Origin: Phaseolus vulgaris
Lineage: Eukaryota > Streptophyta > Magnoliopsida > Fabales > Fabaceae
Assembly: GCF_000499845.2 (NCBI RefSeq)
Contig: NC_023750.2
Coordinates: forward strand, 9,445,845-9,509,844
Direction of reading: 5' to 3'
DNA: 64,000 nucleotides
Shown: positions 57,717 through 64,000 of the stretch, one piece after another
How the letters are laid out: every line of letters starts with the position of its first letter
Numbering within the stretch: position 1 is the stretch's first letter
Position numbers and translations under genes: made by a program
Notes under the pieces: model-generated
The model's database searches: none
What the model was told of the DNA's origin: nothing
What the model saw: only the letters and a program-made list of their open reading frames with translations

Positions 57717-59705
57717 ATGGCTCCAAAAGCTATGTTTCGCCTTCTCATCTTTCTCACTCTCCTAGTTTCTTCCACTGCTTTTTCCTTCATATTCCATGGC
57801 TTCAATGAAAGCAATATCACCCTTGAAGCGAATGCACAGGTTGACAACCAAGGTAGACTCGAGCTTACCAGAAGAGAAACCAACATTGTTGGCCATGCAT
57901 TCTATAACAAATCCATTAATATACATAACAAAAATGCTTCATCCCTCCAGCCAAAGGTTTTTTCCTTTAGTACATGCTTTGTTTTCTCAATTGTGTCACC
58001 AAGCTCTGGCCCTGGTGGTTTTGGTCTTGCCTTCACCATAGCTCCTTCAACACAATTCCCAGAAGCTGATGGTGGCCATCTTCTTGGTCTTTTCAACTCT
58101 GATAATGATATGAACTCCTCAAATCATATCTTTGTGGTTGAGTTTGATACAGTGAATGGCTACAAAGATGCCACTGACACTGTAGGAAACCATGTGGGGG
58201 TGAACAAAAATGGCATGTCCTCAAATATATCTGAGCCTGCCGCTTACTATAAAGATGGCAAAAAGGAAGAGTTCAACATGGAGAAGGCTGACGCTGTTTG
58301 TGCTTGGATTGAATATGATGGTGAAACAGAAATACTGAATCTCACAATAGCCTCTTATTTGGAACCAAAACCAAGCAAACCACTTATATCCGAGGCTGTT
58401 GACATCAAGTCTGTCATGAAGGAAAGCATGTTTTTTGGTTTCTCTGCGTCAACAGGTGAGAGCAAAGCAAGTGCCCATTATATTCTGGGGTGGAGCTTTG
58501 CATTGAATGGGGTTGCCCCTCCACTAGATGCTTCACTACTTCCAAAGCCACCCCCAAAGGAGAAAGACTCACACTCTTTTCCTTGGATAAAGGTTATAAT
58601 TGGCATCTTGGCTGCTTTGACATTTACCTTGTTGTGCCTTTTGTTTTTTGTAACACTCCATAAGAGATATATGGAATTTGAAACTCTTGAGGACTGGGAG
58701 ATGGATTGTCCTCATAGGTTCAGATATAAAGATCTTCACCTAGCAACAAAGGGGTTCATAGAGAGCCAAAAAATTGGAGTTGGAGGCTTTGGTTCTGTGT
58801 ACAAAGGGGTGTTACCCAGCACAAGAACTGAGGTTGCTGTTAAAAGGATCCTGAGAAGTCCAGCCCAAGGAATGAGGGAATTTGCAGCTGAGATTGAAAG
58901 CTTAGGAAGATTGAGGCACAAGAACTTGGTGAACCTTCAAGGGTGGTGCAAGCACAAGAATGATCTCCTCCTAGTTTATGATTACATTCAGAATGGGAGC
59001 CTTGACTCTCTCCTATTCAACAAAAACTTTGTTTTGGATTGGGACCAGAGATTCAAAATTCTCAAAGGTGTAGTTGCTGGGCTGTTGTATCTTCATGAAG
59101 AATGGGAGCAAGTGGTGATCCATAGGGATGTGAAATCTAGCAATATTCTTATTGACGTAGACTTCAATGCTCGTTTGGGTGACTTTGGACTAGCAAGACT
59201 TTGTAGCCATGATCAAGTGTCACACACAACAAGTGTGGTTGGAACCATTGGATATATTGCACCAGAGTTAACTAGGACAGGAAAAGCATCTACAAGCTCT
59301 GATGTGTACGCATTTGGGGTCCTACTTCTTGAAGTGGTTGCTGGAACAAGGCCTGTTGGTTCATCAGGTCAGTTTTTCTTGGTGGATTGGGTTCTTGAAA
59401 ATTGTCAACTGGGTCAGATTCTTGAAGTGGTTGATCCAAAGCTAGATTCTGTTTATGATGAAGAGGAAGTAGAGTTGGTTCTGAAATTGGGTCTACTATG
59501 CACTCAAAACAAAGCTGAGTATAGACCCTCTATCGAACAAGTTACTAGGTACCTAAACTTTGATGACCCTTTTCCTGATATCTCTGATTGGAGATACTAT
59601 GATTCTCAAAGTAGCACAACAAGCTTAGGTTTTACAGAAGCCATGTCTTCATCCTCGTACAGTTTAGCCTCCATTGAAAGGAATCCAATGTCCAGTGGCA
59701 GATAG
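57717..59705 (+). CDS. L-type lectin-domain receptor-like kinase (LecRK), 662 residues
   Basis: Single intronless frame from ATG 57717 (two codons inside the longest open frame) to TAG. Signal peptide about 1-22. Legume-lectin domain about 23-265, with FVVEFDTVNG and GNHVGVNKNG, the metal/sugar loop, and several N-X-S/T sites. Membrane helix about 291-313. Kinase about 346-615: glycine loop GVGGFGSVYKG (354-359), VAVK lysine 376, alpha-C Glu 392, HRD 469-471 (an RD kinase), DFG 489-491, APE in IAPEL. The Ser-rich tail ends NPMSSGR. It should be a plasma-membrane receptor kinase. L-type LecRKs act in immunity, ABA responses and pollen development; the QLGQILEVVDPKL region resembles clades V-VI. 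No lesions; the only intact larger host gene here. Confidence 0.95.
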   Translation: MAPKAMFRLLIFLTLLVSSTAFSFIFHGFNESNITLEANAQVDNQGRLELTRRETNIVGHAFYNKSINIHNKNASSLQPKVFSFSTCFVFSIVSPSSGPGGFGLAFTIAPSTQFPEADGGHLLGLFNSDNDMNSSNHIFVVEFDTVNGYKDATDTVGNHVGVNKNGMSSNISEPAAYYKDGKKEEFNMEKADAVCAWIEYDGETEILNLTIASYLEPKPSKPLISEAVDIKSVMKESMFFGFSASTGESKASAHYILGWSFALNGVAPPLDASLLPKPPPKEKDSHSFPWIKVIIGILAALTFTLLCLLFFVTLHKRYMEFETLEDWEMDCPHRFRYKDLHLATKGFIESQKIGVGGFGSVYKGVLPSTRTEVAVKRILRSPAQGMREFAAEIESLGRLRHKNLVNLQGWCKHKNDLLLVYDYIQNGSLDSLLFNKNFVLDWDQRFKILKGVVAGLLYLHEEWEQVVIHRDVKSSNILIDVDFNARLGDFGLARLCSHDQVSHTTSVVGTIGYIAPELTRTGKASTSSDVYAFGVLLLEVVAGTRPVGSSGQFFLVDWVLENCQLGQILEVVDPKLDSVYDEEEVELVLKLGLLCTQNKAEYRPSIEQVTRYLNFDDPFPDISDWRYYDSQSSTTSLGFTEAMSSSSYSLASIERNPMSSGR

Positions 59706-61095
59706 CAAAAGAATATTTGTTATTTAATTTCCTTTTACCATATTCCCTTTTAATTGTTTCTACCCAATTTATGAGACTTAACTGCTACAAATTGGTGGAC
59801 CTCTATTTTGTACAAATTCATTATTTCCGCTCAAATTCTCTGATATGGCTATTTCATGTACCAAGATATATATATATATGTGAAGGAGAAACACACTTTA
59901 ATAGATAACGTAAACGTGAAGTTGTTCGACTATAATCTGTCTACATCCAGACATAGTTCATTATGATAATTTATGAGATTTATAATTTGAAGTTTCTTCT
60001 GAATCTTCATAATATTAAAACTCTCAACTCTTGCGTTAAATAATAATTATCAAGTTTAAGTTCTTAAGTACAAGACAAAAGTAATTGTTTTACAACTTTC
60101 CACCAAAGACATTTCTCATACAAACTAAACATGTGTATAAATGGTTCATTTTTAAAATAACATGAGCTATCAATAGTTAGTTACACAAAATTAAACAAAA
60201 GGGCTAGACAATCGAAAACATAAGTTCTTCTACAGAAAATAATACTCATCAGACGGGGTTTTGAACCATTAAATAGTTTGAAACAACTATACAATGACAA
60301 ACTAGAAGGGACACAAGCTATGCATTTATTAAAACAAATAATAAACATTAAGTGTAGGTTTAGCCTACGGTACAAATTTTCAAAATTTAAGAATTAAAAT
60401 AGTAAATTATATTTTATTTGGATTTGTGTCCCCATAACCTACACAATTTTAAAGTGCACATTTATGTCAATTTAAGGGACATTATCTTATTTAATATGAA
60501 GTTTTTTTGAAAAAGGCGTGGTGGTAAACAAAATAAACTAATTCTTCATTCTCTTGTGTACGTGCTCATCTCTCGTTTTTCATCTATGTTGTCATAGTTC
60601 TTCATCTCTCGTTCCTTGTTCTCATGTGTGCTAAATTTAGGGTTCTTCTCCCGTGCATTGAGTTTAGGGTTCTTCTCCCCTGCGTTCTTCTCCGCGTGCG
60701 TTGTTCTCTCTGCATTTTTCTCCCAGTTCGCTTCTTCCATTCTAATTGTAAGTATCTTCTACCTCTCCATTCTAGTTTGAGTAAGTGAATATTGACAAAC
60801 ACTACTATCACTGTTGTTGGAGGTATTCGTGGTGATGAGGCAGAGGCTTTGCCGAAGGTGAAACCCTAAAGGTGATTCTCTTTCACTTGGCAATGTGTTT
60901 TGTTTCTTTTAAGGAAATGTTGGCTGAATGTTTATGGTATTTTTTTGGTGAATGTTATGGAATTTTTTTGGTTATTTTTTATTTGAAGGTTTTATTTGAA
61001 TGTTGTGGAAAATTCATTCCCAACCATTCCCAACCATTAATTCTACAAAAATTTTGCTGTTATGCAGGATTCATTTTTCTATTATGCTAGTTCTT
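59706..61095. other. 3' flank and unassigned sequence
   Basis: 59706-60500 is AT-rich 3' flank. 60540-60760 holds repeated CATCTCTCGTT and TTTAGGGTTCTTCTCC motifs resembling a pyrimidine-rich plant 5' UTR. It is followed by GTAAGTATCTTC (intron-like) at 60749, but no coding exon could be linked. Confidence 0.4.
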
Positions 61096-61099
61096 TGTA

Positions 61100-61645
61100 T
61101 TTAAGTGGTAATTAAGATCCACCTCACTTGCTTAGAAATATAACCATAATTTTTTAGTAAGTTGATCAAGTTGCAACCGTCTCAATCTCTTCATTTCCTC
61201 AAAAGCATAAGCTTTGAAGTAATCTTTGCCGATGAAATACAATTTTAGAGTCAATCCCTCAATAGTTTTTATTCCCTATGATGATAAGAGAAAAGAAAAG
61301 AAATGGAAATCTCTTTGTTAGCACACTATAAAAGTTATAGTTAAAGCTTAGCCTAACCACACATATATTACATTTGAAAAGACGAGCACTTTCAAGTTTC
61401 AAAATTGTATTTAAAGAATGTACTTACTATATTATATTTCAACACATCAAGTACATCCTCATTAAACCACATTTGACTCTTCTTCCCATATCCTTTATGA
61501 AACTCTCACAAATTATCTCTCTCGACATGTCCTGTAGCAATTGATGCATTCCATGCATTCCGAGTCTGCTGTTCTTTCTAACTTTTAAGAGACCACGCTC
61601 AATAAGAACTATTAGAAGTCGATCTATTTTGTGAGCAAAGTGCTG
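61100..61645 (-). pseudogene. TIR-NBS-LRR (TNL) resistance gene fragment
   Basis: Minus strand. 61645-61428 gives LIERGLLKVRKNSRLGMHGM, LLQDMSREIICES and, after a one-base shift, QMWFNEDVLDVLKYNI. This is the end of the NB-ARC region with the MHD-type motif (MHG here) and the W-x-x-E-D-V-L-x-V-L motif found at the end of TNL exon 2. The intron has donor GTAAGT at 61427 and acceptor CATCATAG (61276). The next exon reads GIKTIEGLTLKLYF, AFEEMKRLRRLQLD and YGYISKQVRWI, the start of the TNL LRR region. TIR, P-loop and most LRRs are absent. The left limit is near 61100; the right border meets a Tat fragment. Confidence 0.75.
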
Positions 61646-62620
61646 CAAGGGCCAGAAACGTGGTACCAGACCATTGAGAAGGCCGCTTTGGCGATGTCAT
61701 TCCCAGCTCAGCGGCTCCGCCACTACTTCTAGAGCTTTACTGTAATAGTGATGAATGATCTGCCCATCCGCAAGGTCCTCCAAAAGCCCGACATAGTAGG
61801 TCGGATGGTTCGTTGGGCAATAAAGTTGTCTGAGTTTGATGTGCAGTATGAACCTCGGGGGTCTATCAAGGGTCAGGTGTATGCTGATTTTATGGTAGAG
61901 TTGTCATCTAAGGGTCCCCAGCTTGATCCTAATGACTTCTAGTAGGTCCTTTCAGTGGACGAATCCTCTAACCAACAACGAAACCCAGTTCGCAAGTCAA
62001 CAGTTATGCAAGTTATGCATAAAGCTCGACATCAAACAAATATTTGCCTCGGTGGAACACCCTCAAACGAATGGTCAGGTTGAGTCTACCAACAGAGTCT
62101 TACTCAGAGGGTTGAAGAGAAGATTGGAGAAGGCCAAGGGAACTTGGTCGGAAGAAGTTCCTCGAATTTTGTGGGCTTATCACATTACTCCTCAATCACA
62201 CTAAGGAGACGCCATTCAGTTTGGTATATGGGTCAGACGCCATGATACCTGTAGAGATCCAAGATAGCTCTCCTCAGTTCTAGAACTTCATTATTAAGGA
62301 ATCTAACGAATGAAGGAAGGTGAACCTGGATCTGCTAGATGAAGTGCGCGAACAAGCTTGCATTAATTATGAGACTTTGAAGAGAAGGGTGGAGCTAAAG
62401 CAAAATACCAAGTTGAAGCCTCGTCAGTTCCGGGTTGCCGACTTGGTGATGCGAAAGGCTCACCCCTATCAGCTGGAGAATAAGTTGTCTTCAAAGTGGA
62501 TTGGCCCATTCCGCGTAATGGAGGCGCTCAGGAATGAAGCTTACATGCTTGAAACCCTCGAGGGGGAAGCTATACCTCGAACATGGAACGAGACAAATCT
62601 TAAATTTTATTTCAGTTAAG
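61645..62620 (+). pseudogene. Tat pol fragment: RNase H connection joined to integrase
   Basis: Plus strand. GPETWYQTIEKAALAM, TAG at 61730-61732 where related copies have Gln, FTVIVMNDLPIRKVLQKPDI, SEFDVQYEPRGSIKGQVYAD, SVDESSNQQ (start of RNase H), then directly NETQFASQQLCKL (from the integrase DNGTQF motif), ASVEHPQTNGQVESTN, AKGTWSEEVPRILWAYH, a frame-broken stretch, RRVELKQNTKLKPRQF, MRKAHPYQLENKLSSKW and NLKFYFS with TAA at 62618-62620. RNase H catalytic residues and the integrase N-terminus are lost by an internal deletion near 61980. No LTR seen on either side. Confidence 0.82.
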
Positions 62621-62767
62621 ACATTTTGATAATGCTTTCTTTATGAACGATGTAATGATTAAGGGGACACTCTTTTTTCCTTAATTAAAAGGGTTTTTTA
62701 ACAAGGTCACCCAATGAAAAATTGTTCTTGAAAGATGGTGCATTAGAATTGTTTATTTGTTAGCACA

Positions 62768-63185
62768 CGATAAGATGACTTGCTTCGGTGAGATTATCCA
62801 AGTAGGCGCCATGTGTGTATAACTGATTATTTAGTGTCAGATAAGGTGACCTGTCTCGGTGAAATTACCTGAGCAGGCGCTCTGTGTACGAGTGGTTTAT
62901 TCGTGATTCAGGTAAGGCGACATTTTCTTGGTAAAACTCCGAGTTCAGGCACTTTGATGTTCAACGTGATTCAGGTAAGGCAACCTATTCTCGGTAAGAT
63001 TCCGGGTTGAGGCACTCTGAAGCTCAATCAACCATAACTAAGACTATTTGGCTTGAAGCAGGTAAGGCGACCTCTCTCGGTAAGATTACCCGAGCTGGCT
63101 TTGTGTGTAAAAATTGGTCATCTATAGGCAGGTAATACGACCTAACTCGATGTCGGTATGACCATCCGAGTTCGGGCATTTTGCA
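62768..63185 (+). repeat. Six-unit tandem array in the Tat 3' region
   Basis: Units of the form GGTAAGGCGACCT...CTCGGTAAGATTACC-GAG..GGC..TNTGTG begin near 62768, 62840, 62911, 62976, 63061 and 63131, spaced 65-85 bp. It lies just after integrase, the place where Tat elements carry variable tandem repeats that can seed satellites. Confidence 0.8.
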
Positions 63186-63189
63186 GACT

Positions 63190-63753
63190 AGTATTGAGAC
63201 TAAGACTAGTATTGCACCCATTTATATACAAAGAAGTCGGAGTAGTCTGTCGAGAGGATGACTTGGTGTGTAAGCGATGTGGTATGGTTTCTTAATATAG
63301 AATTTTAGTTATGTTCTTTTTCTTTCTCTCATACATACCTACAAATCTTTTAATTCTCTGATTCTTCTGAGTCATTCATCCTATTTTCTGTCATCGTCAC
63401 ATTTTTCAGTAAGCATCATATAGTTTTGAGAATTAAATACCAACATCATTTGTGGTTGTGTTTGGATTTGTTGTTCCTATTTCTGGTTTTTAGTTAGGAG
63501 TTTGCAGAATTTATGCCCCTTGTCCCTAAAATTTTTGAAATTTTTTTCGAATATTAAATTGTCATTGAAGTCTCATGGTAGGTGTCTTCCTAATAAGTGC
63601 ACACTGCCACACTATTAAAAACCTTACATTAGGTAGTGTATTAGCCTTGATATGCATCTGAGACCATTTTTGCTATGAGTGGATGTTACACCAACCAAGA
63701 TGTTATTTAAGAAGCTTTGATGCACCAAACCCCTTTTGTGCAATCACTTATAT
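63190..63753. other. No gene recognised
   Basis: T-rich sequence between the Tat remnant and the TRIM/Copia LTR. Confidence 0.55.
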
Positions 63754-64000
63754 TGTTGGAGATCCCACATCGACTAGAGATTAGAACCTTTCATTGTATA
63801 TAAGTGGGTGTAAACCTCAACCTCATGAGCCGGTTTTATGGGGTTGAGTTAGGCTTAAAGTCCACTCTGTAATATGGTATCAGAGTCATTTTCGAGCCTA
63901 TCCTAACGAGTGTTTGTGTTGGGCCTATCGTGCCACCCGCTATCGGGCCGCTATCGAACCACCCAAAATATATAGTCTCACGCACGAGTTGGCAGTCTCG
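63754..64000 (+). mobile_element. Start of a TRIM/Copia-type element: LTR and iMet primer site
   Basis: TGTTGGAGATCCCACATCGA ... AAAGTCCACTCTGTAATA (63754-63874) followed by TGGTATCAGAG (63875-63885), the classic primer site for initiator tRNA-Met. A TATA-like TGTATATAAGTGGG lies at 63796-63809. The short (about 120 bp) LTR suits TRIM elements. The second LTR would lie beyond the window. Confidence 0.75.

Noticed and set aside
62768..63185. CRISPR-like array
   Set aside because: Units are degenerate, the spacers are not unique and of equal length, no cas genes exist, and the host is a plant.

Overview
This window is nuclear DNA from a flowering plant, most likely a papilionoid legume of the bean/cowpea group. 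Reasons: spliced nuclear genes, an intronless legume-lectin receptor kinase, a TIR-NBS-LRR remnant, and layer on layer of plant LTR retrotransposons of the Tat, Athila and SIRE-like kinds. The clade is inferred; nothing here names a species.

Host genes are few. Three look intact: a PET100-like cytochrome oxidase assembly protein (1748-2224, minus, two exons), a 71-residue complex I NDUFB4/B15-like subunit (24042-24874, minus, two exons) and an L-type lectin receptor-like kinase (57717-59705, plus, one exon). Damaged host genes are an F-box-associated protein (12479-13780), an S-adenosylmethionine methyltransferase-like pseudogene (20247-21836), an EFFECTOR OF TRANSCRIPTION-like fragment (22100-22600), the last two exons of ribosomal protein eS24 (30825-30983) and a TNL resistance-gene fragment (61100-61645).

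The rest is nested mobile DNA. (1) 2909-11017 is a structurally complete, young Tat-lineage (Ty3/Gypsy) element on the minus strand. It has 800/823-bp LTRs, TATAA target duplication, tRNA-Lys-type primer site and polypurine tract. It keeps gag and protease, but protease runs straight into integrase with no reverse transcriptase or RNase H, and it carries an intron-containing antisense gene. (2) 25710-30800 holds a LINE tail, a SIRE-like gag plus LTR, and the 3' end of a plus-strand Tat element. (3) 33251-37665 holds a CACTA terminus and a Ty3/Gypsy gag-protease split by a solo LTR and cut by a SIRE-like LTR. (4) 39405-44449 holds a truncated Tat gag with its LTR, a solo LTR nested in that LTR, and an inverted Tat solo LTR. 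(5) 44500-56770 holds Athila and CACTA remnants and a Tat element (47366-47604 and 53335-55340) interrupted by a SIRE-like element that has gag and a plant-transposon-protein ORF but no pol. (6) 61645-63190 is a Tat integrase fragment with a tandem-repeat 3' region, and 63754-64000 is the start of a TRIM/Copia element cut by the window edge.

The spaces between, above all 11-20 kb and 37.7-39.4 kb, are very AT-rich and hold only small repeats. No tRNA, rRNA, CRISPR or bacterial feature was recognised. The most unusual system is the pair of Tat and SIRE-like families that keep structural (gag) and accessory genes while lacking their own reverse transcriptase, which suggests mobilisation in trans.
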